Below, piece by piece: positions 36,031 through 46,561 of a stretch of DNA of 64,000 nucleotides. Position 1 is the stretch's first letter. Every line of letters starts with the position of its first letter. The position numbers were made by a program, and so were the translations under genes. The notes below the pieces were generated by a model. That model was given only the letters and a program-made list of their open reading frames with translations. It was not told where the DNA came from and ran no database searches. The stretch is from Epiperipatus broadwayi (taxonomy: Eukaryota; Onychophora; Udeonychophora; Euonychophora; Peripatidae), in contig JAQFVV010000029.1 of assembly GCA_028023455.1 (NCBI GenBank), positions 10,079,644 through 10,143,643 on the forward strand, in the 5' to 3' direction.

Positions 36031-36810
36031 TGATGAAATCAGTATCAAAAAGAGGTACAATTCCATTGCTGGGATTTTTAATTTGAACTGATTAAAATTA
36101 AATTAAAACATGTTTTTCATAGTTTTTACATTTACAGAAATAAGTTGATGAATAATGCTATTTTATTTGTTTTTCTATTCTTGATTTTCATACTTCATGC
36201 AGAGATAATGTTTTTCCCAAACAGTTTGAAATGTTTAGCTTATAACACTTTATATTATAACATGAAACATTCATGATTAATCCAATTACATTCCATAACA
36301 AGTTTGCTGCCTAATATAAATATTACCAATAATATATTAAGAAATGTTATCAAAGATAAGAATGCATAACCCAACATTAAATAATAAATATTAAAAAAAG
36401 CATAATCCTTCTAGAGAAGTAAAACTTGGTACAAAAGAGAATTACTAAAATAGCAACATGGCTTAGCTAAAACAGTATTCAGTAACACCGATGAAAAAAG
36501 TTTTGTTTAAAGTAAATAACCATTTTCTTCTTTTTCACTCAGTAATTAGCAAGATTAGAAAATTTTTATTAAATAATAAATTATTTTTTAAAATTTCATT
36601 AAAATTGTACATAAAAGGCTAATTAACTTATAGATATTGGTACTACTTTATATGAGTAAAAAAAATTTATTATTTATATCTTGCTAATACAGGGAGTTCT
36701 ACTCACATAAAATTGACTTATAATCCCATATTTTCATAAAAATATCTTATACATATGTACTATATATACTAAAAATTATATCATAGGTTTATTGTGTATT
36801 TTTACAACAT
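36031..36810. other. AT-rich intron DNA
   Basis: Nothing recognised. Confidence 0.5.
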
Positions 36811-37531
36811 AATAAATGTTATCCAACAATTAAGGTTCTAAATGATAGACTACACATGAATTTAGACCCAGTCTGTTCGCTGTGCAAATCTGATAATGAG
36901 ACTTTTCAGCATCTATTTGAAGAATGTTTGGCATTTAGGCAGATAAGAGTTAAAGTGTTCCACAGGCCAATCATAAACTTAAAACTTTTGCTTAGTCAAT
37001 ACATTGAGAAATTTAACCCTCACAATGCAATGGTGATGGTGCATACCCTTAAGACAATATGGTATATACGATATACTATGATATTTGACAACAAGAAATT
37101 CAACTGGCTGAAAAAACTCTATAGCGATTGGGAAACTTATTTCAGTCAATGTCTGAGATACTTGCCAAGGAAGATGATGAATCGAATCTGGGGTGGTCCT
37201 GGAATAACTCTGTGTGAGATTCTTGAATAAAGGTTTAATTCTTATGTGTGGCTTATTCCTTGGGCCAATTAAACATTTTCTTACATGCTTTGCTCATTTG
37301 AGTTGCATGTCTTAGAATCTCCTTCTGGTACAGTGATACAAGTCAATCTCCTTGAGTTTAGGATAACTAATTAATTGCCTGCAGACTTTTTGTCTTAATA
37401 GTGGAATATATCAAATTCTTTGTGTTTTGGTACACAAAACCATAACATATTTATCATTTGTTTAATTACTTGTATAAATTGTAAATATTTATTGTGTTAA
37501 TAAAGGTTTTTTATTTAAAAAAAAAAAAAAA
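36811..37531 (+). mobile_element. 5'-truncated LINE, 3' end with poly(A) tail
   Basis: The open frame ends at 37230 (TAA) and is readable upstream of its first ATG as CYPTIKVLNDRLH. It then gives MNLDPVCSLCKSDNETFQHL and FEECLAFRQ, ending MMNRIWGGPGITLCEILE. C-x2-C followed eight residues later by H-x4-C is the zinc-binding domain found at the C-terminus of many LINE reverse transcriptases (zf-RVT). About 270 bp of 3' untranslated region follow, then AATAAAGG (37497-37504) and 15 A (37517-37531). This is a dead-on-arrival LINE copy inserted antisense to the beta-adaptin gene. The remaining frame is intact over 124 codons from its ATG, so it is younger than the LINEs at 12-23 kb. Confidence 0.8.
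36856..37230 (+). CDS. LINE ORF2 C-terminal fragment (zf-RVT domain)
   Basis: This is the coding part of the LINE copy at 36811-37531. The zinc-binding signature CSLC...HLFEEC lies at residues 7-24. The tail is rich in aromatic and basic residues (WYIRY, WLKKLYSDW, CLRYLPRKMM). In intact LINEs this follows the reverse transcriptase and probably helps bind RNA or target DNA. The ATG is internal and arbitrary, since the frame is open upstream. It is not expected to make a functional protein alone. Confidence 0.75.
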   Translation: MNLDPVCSLCKSDNETFQHLFEECLAFRQIRVKVFHRPIINLKLLLSQYIEKFNPHNAMVMVHTLKTIWYIRYTMIFDNKKFNWLKKLYSDWETYFSQCLRYLPRKMMNRIWGGPGITLCEILE

Positions 37532-40500
37532 TTTAGTTAATATATAAATACAAAAATTACGCAAATCATTCTAAATAGATCATATCATTCAGAACTGAAT
37601 GATGGAAAATTCAGTTTAATAATATGAAAAAGAGAGAATACTTTTTATTAAAAGCAAACTAATTTTACTTCTTTATCCTCTTTAAATAAAAAAGAACACA
37701 AGAGATAACTTATTTTTAACAGAAAACTAACTCTATTTCTTTTAAAGTGGAATAACAATTTAAGATTAACAGCAGTCACACACACATAAAAAAAATTTAT
37801 TATTTCTAAAATTGTTAAATACAGGATATTTTAATTTTAAATGCTATCATAAATATGATGTTTTGAATCATGTACATTTTTTTCTTATTTAAAAAATAAT
37901 ATAGGATTATAAGAATGTTTACTATATAGTAATCTGCAAGTATGATCAAAAAAAGTTAGGATTTAATACAATAAAAATTTATAATTTTCTCAACTTTTTG
38001 CTTGAGTTATATAAAAGCTCTTGAATCGATTATTTACATTAAGTTGGATCTGCCTGTATTATGTAACAAATGTCTATCTGCATCCATTGCTATATTTTGA
38101 ATATTACAATACTCTATTTTGATTGTATAATAGTTTATTTTTACATAAATATTGTAATTAGTATATATTAATGTTCGCAGCATAAATTGCAATAAAAGTT
38201 GTTTCTAACATATATGGCAACAGCAGGTGCATGTTTATATGATGAAAATTGTTTTTGCTTTTTTTAAATATTTATAAATATATATACAAATAAAACATTT
38301 TCATTGATCTTGACTTTTTTTTGTAATTAATTACTGATAATACTTTAAATTAAATATTATTTTTTTATTCATCATTTTATATTAAAAATTAAGTCTTAAG
38401 ATATGTTAATATATCACTTAAAAACAATTTTTCTATCTATGGAAATGAGAAAATGGAAAAAAAACAGCTTCTTAACAAATGATCTATAAAAATATTACCT
38501 TTTTTTTTTTTTTTTTACAGTTTGCTATACAAAGTTTCAGTATTAATAAAGTGTTTTTTCAATCTGATAAATGAAACTTCGCTCATAAATAAAAATAAAT
38601 AAATGGAGTTTGCTAAAATCTTAATATCAGACTGCACAAAAGCAAAAAAGAGTTATTTGTGTGTATTAAAATGTATAAAAGTAAAAAAAAAATTAACTAA
38701 ATTTTAAAGATTAGCATTATTTATTCATTCAAACCTAAGAATAAAATTAAGAATGATATTTAATTTATCACACTAAAATTTATGAATACGATAGAAAAGT
38801 TGTATTGTTCAAATCAAGAATAATAAAGACCAATAAAAAAAAAAAAAGGTTTATGTGTAACTGAATAAAAGATGTCTTCTTAACTTAATTCAGTAATAAT
38901 TATTATTAACATTTTTTAAACTAAACTGATCATCATTGTACCAATAAATATGTATTAATTTTGATTTGTATTTAATTAGGCTATAGTAGATGTGTAAAAT
39001 TTGCAAACTAAAATTGCAATTTAATTCCAAAACAGGAAATCCTGCTATAAAAATTCAAGATTTAAATTATCTCAAACCCCTATATATCTACTGATTTTTA
39101 AAATAATTTAAAACTGATGCCTAGATAGAAAATTATTTGATAAAAAAAATCACATTAATATTTTACATGCAGAAAGAGAAGAGAGTGTGTTTCTCTTGCA
39201 TCTTTTTTCCTCAATGTATATGCTTAAATCAATCACTTATTTTCCATTACTATATACATTTTTAAAAAAATTAAGATTTATAGAGTGTAAAAATATTTCT
39301 ATTTTTATTAACTTAATATAACAATCTCTATTCCTAATATGTTATATAAAAGAAATTTTAAATTGTAGTCTTTATTTTGCTTTTCTATTTTTCCTTAAAG
39401 AAAAGTAAATCTCAGATTGTTAAAAGTAATCTCATAATTATAGAAACTAAAAGACAATAGAAACAAACAAGAAAGATTTCATTTAGACATTATTTTATAG
39501 ATATTTTATTAAATGTATGTTCTGCTGGACAATCAATTCAGGTTATTGCTTTGTTTATTATTATGTAGTCTTATGAAAATATAATTAAGTTAAATGATTT
39601 AATGTAGAAAAGTTTATAATTACAAAATGTTTTTTCTTTCTTTCCATTACTGAAATTCTTAATAATATACAGAGATAACAGTTTATTTTTACAGTAAAAA
39701 TTTAATTAAAGCAAAAAAAAAATCACAATATAAAATATAAATAATATATAATCGATAAATTAGAAAAAGATTGTCATATCTAAATTTTTTAAAAAGCAAT
39801 ATTTTTAATTTGTTTACATAAATCAATAAAGAGCATCAATTCTGCCAAACTTCAATCTAGTTATCTCAAACCAGACAATATCCATGAATATATAAATTAA
39901 AATATTGAAAATTTTTTATTTACTGCTAAAATTTTCTATATATGTGTACATTTGACAACAAATTACAATCTAAAGAAAAAAATTAATTAATTAATTTTAT
40001 TATTTACATTATTCCTGTTAATAAATAAATGTAATAATAATAATATTTCAAAGATATTGAATTGTTTAACAAAAAAAAATTATATTATAATTCTATCAAA
40101 GCAAAATATTGAAAAGTCATCATTTTCTTCATAAATGCATTAACTAAAATTGTTTAATTTTCTCAGATATTGTTAATCTGCAGAATGTATAGTTATAATT
40201 ATCATACACATTATTGTTCATAATAATTTGTAATTTTTATAGACTATAAATTAATCTCAGAATAAGAACTATATGAATGCAAGCAGAAATAAATATAAAT
40301 GAAAATATTGGTAATATATTTTATAATATGAGGGGGAAACATTTTTTAAACAAAATTCAGTTATTAGAATTCTATTTACAATTACAACACTTTTTGGTGA
40401 AATTGTATTTATATAAAAATTATATTATAAAATGAATAAGTAATCTTAAAATATAAGTGATTAAAAAAAAGTCTGTAACTATAAATTTTTTTTTTCACTT

Positions 40501-41023
40501 TCTTAATATCAATATCACAATTAAATTTTTCTGCTTATGTGATATATCCACAGTATTTTAACATTAGATATATAATTTTGCTAACAATTTATTTTTTCAC
40601 TTAAATGTAAAAATAGATAGATCATAAATTCATCACCTGTATAAGTTTATTATCTATTCCACAATAATAAAAATGGCATCATATTGCATTTTGTACTTTA
40701 TGCTTTTATAGTTAGTATATCAACATTATTTGAGTAACTCCAATTAATACTGAATTTTATTCTTCATAGGCTAATAATAACTAGATACCATTTCTTCATC
40801 TATTTTTCTTCTTAAAAAAATATCTATAATAATTCCCTTATTTCTCAGAGCTTTCTGTTTGAATTTAATAATTTAACTGCATATGCATCATTTCGATTTG
40901 GAATTGATAGTTTTTCAATCAATACCGTTTTCTATGAATTAGTTATAGTTCTTATTTTTTTATTCTTTAGTAATTCTTTCATACATTCAATGAGGTTATC
41001 CTTGATTTTAGTTACCGCCAAAA
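37532..41023. other. AT-rich intron DNA
   Basis: Very A/T rich with many homopolymers; no gene or repeat structure recognised. Confidence 0.55.
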
Positions 41024-41144
41024 CATCACATGATCACTACTTTGTATGCTTACACAAGCTGTTATTAGCAGTAGCAAACTCTCCATACAATAGTGCCCCC
41101 CAGTGCAATAATTAGTAATCAATGGATGCAGGAAGGCTTGTTAG
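41024..41144. repeat. Dispersed repeat family A, copy 4 (partial)
   Basis: Carries CATCACATGATCACTACTTT, then AAACTCTCCATACAATAGTG and AATCAATGGATGCAGGAAGG. These match the copies at 8032-8205 (CTCTCTCCATACAGTAGTG, AATCAATGGATGCCAGAAGG) and 14455-14805. Confidence 0.65.
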
Positions 41145-42002
41145 TTAACCATATCATATTTTTTTCTTATTGCAAATACCAACATGACATTTTAAGTCTC
41201 TGAAGCATTTTGTCTCTAATTTTTTTTCCCCATTTCATAGACATATTTCCTTGTAACTTTTAACTCTTTAAATTAAGCATGAAATTATCTTCATATTTCT
41301 TTTTCCTTGCATATACTGACGAATCACTTCCTTTTTGTTCCTGTTATCTACATAGCATGTTTTAGTAAAATATCTAGTCAACAACTATCACAATTTTTTA
41401 TGCTTTTTATTTAAATTTGATAAGCTCTCAGCCTACTCGTAAATGACTATGGCCATTTTAATCCGAAAAAAAAAAAAAAGGACAGATAAATAGAATAAAA
41501 AGTTAAAAAACAAAGAAAGATAATAAAAGATTGAAATCAGAAGTGCTGTGCTTGTAATTAAAAGATGAGACTGTGGACGCACAAACACACAATCTTTTAT
41601 CACATTTAATATAGAAAGATGACTGATGGCAAAAAACAGACTGGAGAATGATTCTCAAATAACTTAAGCATGATCTATAAAATTCATTGTGCTGTTTCCT
41701 AATATCAAAAATTGAAAATATGACCCTACACTGTATGTTTAGATAAATACAAATATATCACTATGCACAATGGTTATCAGATCATTAACAGATGTATATT
41801 ACGAAGAACTTGGGGAATCCATTTCTATCCATTACATAACTCCCAAGAGAAAGTATTATAGTCTTGAATGCAATTAGTTTCTAAGCTAAAATTTCTATCT
41901 TTTCAGCAAGTGGCATAATACAACAGATAATAACCATATAGATCTCTCTCAAAATAAAAAACAATGCTTCATTGCCAAAAGTATTACATTATTTCTATTA
42001 CT
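41145..42002. other. AT-rich intron DNA
   Basis: Nothing recognised. Confidence 0.5.
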
Positions 42003-42211
42003 TATATGTATTATAATACGCTACATACATCTTAATTAATACTTTACAATGCAGTTTTAACATATAATTTATTTCTTCTTGCTTACAGTTTCAACTGCCC
42101 TGCAGTCATTAATAGAACTACAAAGAAACTGTAAGCAAGAAGAAATAAAGCATACGTTAAAACTGCATTGTAAAGTGTTAATTAAGGAGTATATAGTGTA
42201 TTATATGTATT
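42003..42211. repeat. Fold-back element family B, short copy
   Basis: Arms of about 90 bp. ACTTTACAATGCAGTTTTAA on the left pairs with TTAAAACTGCATTGTAAAGT on the right; TTATTTCTTCTTGCTTACAG pairs with CTGTAAGCAAGAAGAAATAA. The loop is about 35 bp (AACTGCCCTGCAGTCATTAA region). It shares arm wording with 15241-15775. Confidence 0.85.
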
Positions 42212-44039
42212 GAGCCGGATTGATTTCCGATTCAATGGTTTTATTATTAAAATTAAAAAGGGAAAACAACTTCATTTTCATTAAATGTCTAATGCTCAAT
42301 TTTTTATTATTATTTAAAACACATACGCATTTATATTTTAAAATAGATTATTTAATGTTTATAAAATTGATTGTAAAATAGTTTACTTTCACCATCTGTT
42401 TTAATCAATTTGATTAAAAACAGGCAAGCTTGCTAATTATATATTCCTGTTGCTTTTATTGTAATTATAAAAGCGGAGATTTAGTTTTGTATTTGTCATT
42501 TTTGTTTCAATTATCCCTGGTTGAAAGTCTTAAATTAGATTGAGCAGGAAATTAATATTTGCCCTGCCTGGAATATAGAATGGACAGTAATGAAAGTTTT
42601 GCGCGGGAAATGTAGCGAGGCAAGGATAGCCCGCCAATTTTTGGAGAGAGAAGAGATTCATTATTAGATACACACTTGGATTATGGCAGGCAAAGAGATA
42701 CCATTGTGAGTAGCTGTTCGGACGTTTAATTCCTACTAAAAACTTAAATAATTATTGACAAACTTCGTTGCTGTGCAAGATGTCAAAATCCACAGCTGTG
42801 AGTTTTGCCATCATTAGAATGTCTGGCTAATTTAAAACAAAGGACGGACCCACGACTACCAGCTCTTCTTCAGTCATGCCATGAACCTCTAAAATAAACA
42901 CTGCCTCTACCTTGCCGCTGTCAAAGGATCTGAAAGATGAACTATTATCAAAAGTGCACACTCGTCACTAAATCACTAGGACTCTGTCTTACCGTAAGCT
43001 AAACTTTTTCCTATTCTAGCCAGGGTAAATAAATTGCGTTTAATTAAATCTCCACTCAATCTAATGATAAATATGTTTTAAAATGGTATTGATTGTTTGT
43101 TTTTTTTAATTATTTATTATCTGTATGTACTCTTTTCTAGTATTTACAGTGTGTCTTGGAATCTTAGTTTTAAGATTCCAAGTTTGTTTGCAATTTTCGT
43201 TTATCAGGGGGTGCATTAGGAGATTGTATTTTATATGTTTAATATATACCTGATTATTTCATTAACTATTACAAAATGCATTGGCAGTTTTCATAGTCTT
43301 TATTTATTCACCTGCCCTTAGTTGTAAAATAAAGAATCTTTAAGCATGTTTCATTTGTGCTTTTTGTGCAAACAACAAAATCTTTTTGCTGGCTATTTGT
43401 CAAGTTATTTCTTCGGGTTGTCTGAAAATAGTCTATTTCTTTCTGGATTATGTAAGATCGTAATCAAATATCTGTTGCTGTCTTGTAGGTGAGATCAACC
43501 ACATTTACTTTTAATGTAGTATTACGCGCAGCAGTCCTGCGGCGTTTTAACGACAGTAATTAGAATATTACTGCTCGGACGTTCGCACTGGTTACGTTGA
43601 TTTCCGGCGGGACAGTAACTGTTTTATTATCCCTGATTCAGGAAGCTAGGGTTGTTGTTTGATTTTGTAATTTTACAACTGGCCAGCAAGAAGATATTAT
43701 CCTAACCATTTCTTATATTTTAAGTGAGAGAATTTTATTGCCAAAATGTTTAATGCCTTCGTGTTTGTCGTACTCTTGTGCACTCTCTGGTAAATATGCG
43801 TATGTTAACATAAGTCACTTTTATATTCGTGGCTAGATGTCTTTACTATATTGTCTAACTTATAAAATTAATAAATTGTTTAAATTTATTTGGCTGACAT
43901 TTGTCTTTGTGCTTTGATTTCTCAGCTGTCTAAATAATATTTAAGATATCTTGTTCCTCCCTGAGTGTAGTTCGGTGCCTTTTGATATGCATATCCTATC
44001 CACCCTAAAATAAATGTCTAGTCCCTATTTTCGGACTAG
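42211..44039 (+). mobile_element. Probable LTR with adjacent primer-binding site
   Basis: This non-coding, less AT-rich stretch of about 1.8 kb begins TGAGCCGG directly at the edge of the fold-back element. It contains an AATAAA-like signal (AAAATAAATG, about 44007) and ends just before TGGCGCCCCCGGGGTCAGTA (44040-44059). That string begins with the TGGCGCC typical of the tRNA primer-binding site following a 5' LTR. No internal genes and no second LTR follow; AT-rich intron resumes within about 60 bases. The left boundary is a guess, and the right end lacks a clear CA. It is probably a truncated LTR retrotransposon. Confidence 0.4.
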
Positions 44040-44059
44040 TGGCGCCCCCGGGGTCAGTA
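44040..44059 (+). other. Primer-binding-site-like sequence
   Basis: TGGCGCCCCCGGGGTCAGTA, a GC-rich 20-mer in very AT-rich surroundings, of the form expected immediately downstream of an LTR. Confidence 0.4.
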
Positions 44060-44513
44060 TATGCGAATCTCGAAGATCTTTCTCTCGTTACAGTATATAA
44101 TTAATCAATGCAAATAAAGAGAAGAAGTGGAAAGAAATTTTACTACTTATATGTATTCTATATTATTTACAAATTGTTTACATGTATAAGATGCATCTGC
44201 TATAATAATCTGATGCTTTTATCCAAAAAGAGACACTAAGTATAATACTTTTCAGTGCACCAGAATCTTTTCCAATTAGTATTACAAATAATAACTATCA
44301 TTATTGGTATCATCAATTTAATTTTTATGCACATCTTTCATCATCGAAAAAATTCAAAATTTTCAAAATAATGTTTTCCAATCTTTCTAGTATTGCAGTT
44401 TTCATAAGCAATAGTATAGTTAAAGTGTTTATTATTAAACTCTATTCATAAAAAAAGTAATTTTATTTGTTTAAAATTGTTCTACTTCCTCATTCTAAAT
44501 AAAATAAACATAC
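44060..44513. other. AT-rich intron DNA
   Basis: Nothing recognised beyond the donor side of the 44514-44659 exon. Confidence 0.5.
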
Positions 44514-44659
44514 CTGTTTTTATTAAGTTGGATTGCAAAGCCTGTCATAGCCTGCATTGCTTTATTTTGAAATGTCATATCCATAAAAACTTGACCACTT
44601 TTTCGAGAAAATGTTCCAGATACTTCTAAACCTTTTCCTTTGACTGCGGCTAGCCATAT
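44514..44659 (-). CDS. AP1B1/AP2B1: beta-adaptin, first ear (appendage) exon
   Basis: This 146-bp exon encodes IWLAAVKGKGLEVSGTFSRK, then SGQVFMDMTFQNKAMQAMTG and FAIQLNKN. This is the immunoglobulin-like beta-sandwich subdomain of the appendage (Alpha_adaptinC2 type), which with the platform binds endocytic accessory proteins. The phrases KGKGLE.SGTF and NKAMQ.MTGFAIQLNKNSFG are hallmarks of the family. Acceptor TTTTAG at 44660-44661; donor GTATGT starts at 44513. The exit is phase 2 (AG, completed to AGT Ser by the exon at 24462-24591, giving NKNSFGLVP). The intron before it is only 248 bp, while the intron after it is about 19.9 kb. Confidence 0.95.
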
Positions 44660-44907
44660 CTAAAATAAAAGTGAGAAAAACATAATATATTGCTTTTTCC
44701 CAAGATACAATAATTATCATCAAAATATAAAGGCAATTTTCTTTATTCCAAATGCAAGTTGTATTTTTACATTAAAATGCCTTTTAGCAATTTTGACAAA
44801 TCATTTCCAAGAAAATAAAAATTTTCAAAAACACTTTCAGCTTATACTTGTATGAACATACAAAAGCATATTTATAAGGGTGTTATATTTAATTTATAAT
44901 AACCTAC

Positions 44908-45027
44908 CTGTTTAGGAGGAACATATGATACTGGTGAGCTGAAGCCAAAGATATCTCCAAGAAGACCAGTAGTACTATTACTACCAAATCCACTAAGACT
45001 ACTGTTTACCGGTTCAGAAGAGCCAAG
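44908..45027 (-). CDS. AP1B1/AP2B1: beta-adaptin, hinge-to-ear linker exon
   Basis: This 120-bp exon, in phase 0 at both ends, encodes 40 residues beginning LGSSEPVNSSLSGFGSNSTT, followed by GLLGDIFGFSSPVSYVPPKQ. It is the distal hinge and the first strand leading into the appendage (ear). LLGDIFGF is a further short hydrophobic-acidic motif of the kind found in adaptor hinges. The end, YVPPKQ, joins directly to IWLAAVKGKG in the next exon, matching the conserved YVPPK..WLPA join of arthropod beta-adaptins. Acceptor TTTAG at 45028-45029; donor GTAGGT starts at 44907. The upstream intron (45028-61521) is about 16.5 kb and carries the nested LTR retrotransposons. Being a multiple of three with phase 0 borders, this exon could be skipped without breaking the frame. 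Such alternative splicing is inference only. Confidence 0.9.
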
Positions 45028-45984
45028 CTAAACAAATATATATATATAATAAATTAAGTTTGATATCTGTATTCGTTCCACAATATATATAATATTCAAA
45101 TCAATATATATATCAAAATAGAGTAAAATTCACATAAATTATATTATTTTTAGAAGTACTTTCAACTATTCATCTTGTAGTCTTTATCAACTATATAACA
45201 TTAAATAATCAAAACGCGACAACCTTTTATTTATTTAAGCCATTTATTTATTTATCGTTTTTCATTTGTTTGTTTATTTTACACACTCATAATTTTATTT
45301 GTGTGAAATATATATATATTGCATATATATTACTTTAATTTGTATAAGGGGGGAGGGGTGTCTTAGATATCACATATCAGCCACATCAAAATGCTACCAA
45401 GTATTTTTTAAGGCAATGATAACTAACATTTATTGATTAAGATTTAAATATAGTAATCTTGCTCTCTCTATATATAAATTATTTGATTTATAATTTAAAA
45501 TGAGAAAATGTTAATTTTTCGTGTTTTGGCTTTTTTTTTTAACTGTGCATTTTGGCGGGTTTTCCCAAGTCACGTGACCCAAGTTCTAAATTTTTCCTGT
45601 TTTCGCATAGTTTTTTATCACTTAGATTGTCAGACGATGTTTTTGGTACTTTTTGAAATTCAAAATGGCAGAGATCGCGTACTAAATTTGCACCATTAAA
45701 TCATTATTACTTTAATATATATTATTTCAATTTAGATTGTTTTTATCTTCTATATCGTCAACTTTAAATTTTCACATAATTACAAAAAATTCTATATTTT
45801 GAATAACTCTTAATAAAATATCCTTTCAATTTACAAATTAATATTTTTTTTTTAAAAAAAAAACTATTTTAAACTTTATTTATTTTTTTCTCTAAATGAT
45901 TATTTTAAAAAATGTTTTTATTATTAAGTTTAATTATATACACAACTTTTCACTTTTTCTTTTTAAATTATAGCTCCATAACAG
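45028..45984. other. AT-rich intron DNA with an E-box palindrome
   Basis: A perfect GTCACGTGAC palindrome lies at 45569-45578, within a GC-richer patch (about 45540-45690) that also holds a short + frame without recognisable motifs. Otherwise A/T rich. Confidence 0.5.
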
Positions 45985-46561
45985 TAAATATATAAAATCA
46001 ACATCCCTCCTTTTTCTTTTTAAAATTTGTTTATTCAAACTATAATTTTATTTTTACTCCATACAACATTTCAACTACATTCTGTAGTCATTATCAAGTT
46101 TCCTTAAACAAAAAATAAAAAATAAAAAACATAAAAATAATAACACAAATAAATAAAATATTAATACATTACAAATATATATATATATAATATTCAAATA
46201 AAACCACAATATTATTACATCCACCAATATAATTTTTACCTTCTTCCCTATATTTAACTATTTTTTTAAATACCTTATAATTTAATAGTCTTCTTATATA
46301 ATTTTATTATCTATTCTCTAAATCTTTACCCATTAACATTCCTTTTAATACCCTTTTTTAATTCTATATTATCTTATTTTTTTATCTTTATTTATTAACT
46401 TTCTAGTTAATACTGGTTTATACTGATCAATATATGCTTCCTCTTTTTTTATTCTCTCTGTAAATTTTTCAACACATTGCAATGGCCTTATATCAAAATT
46501 TTCATGTTTAAATTCCTTTTTATGAAAAACATGAAAATTTTGATATAAGGCCATTGCAATG

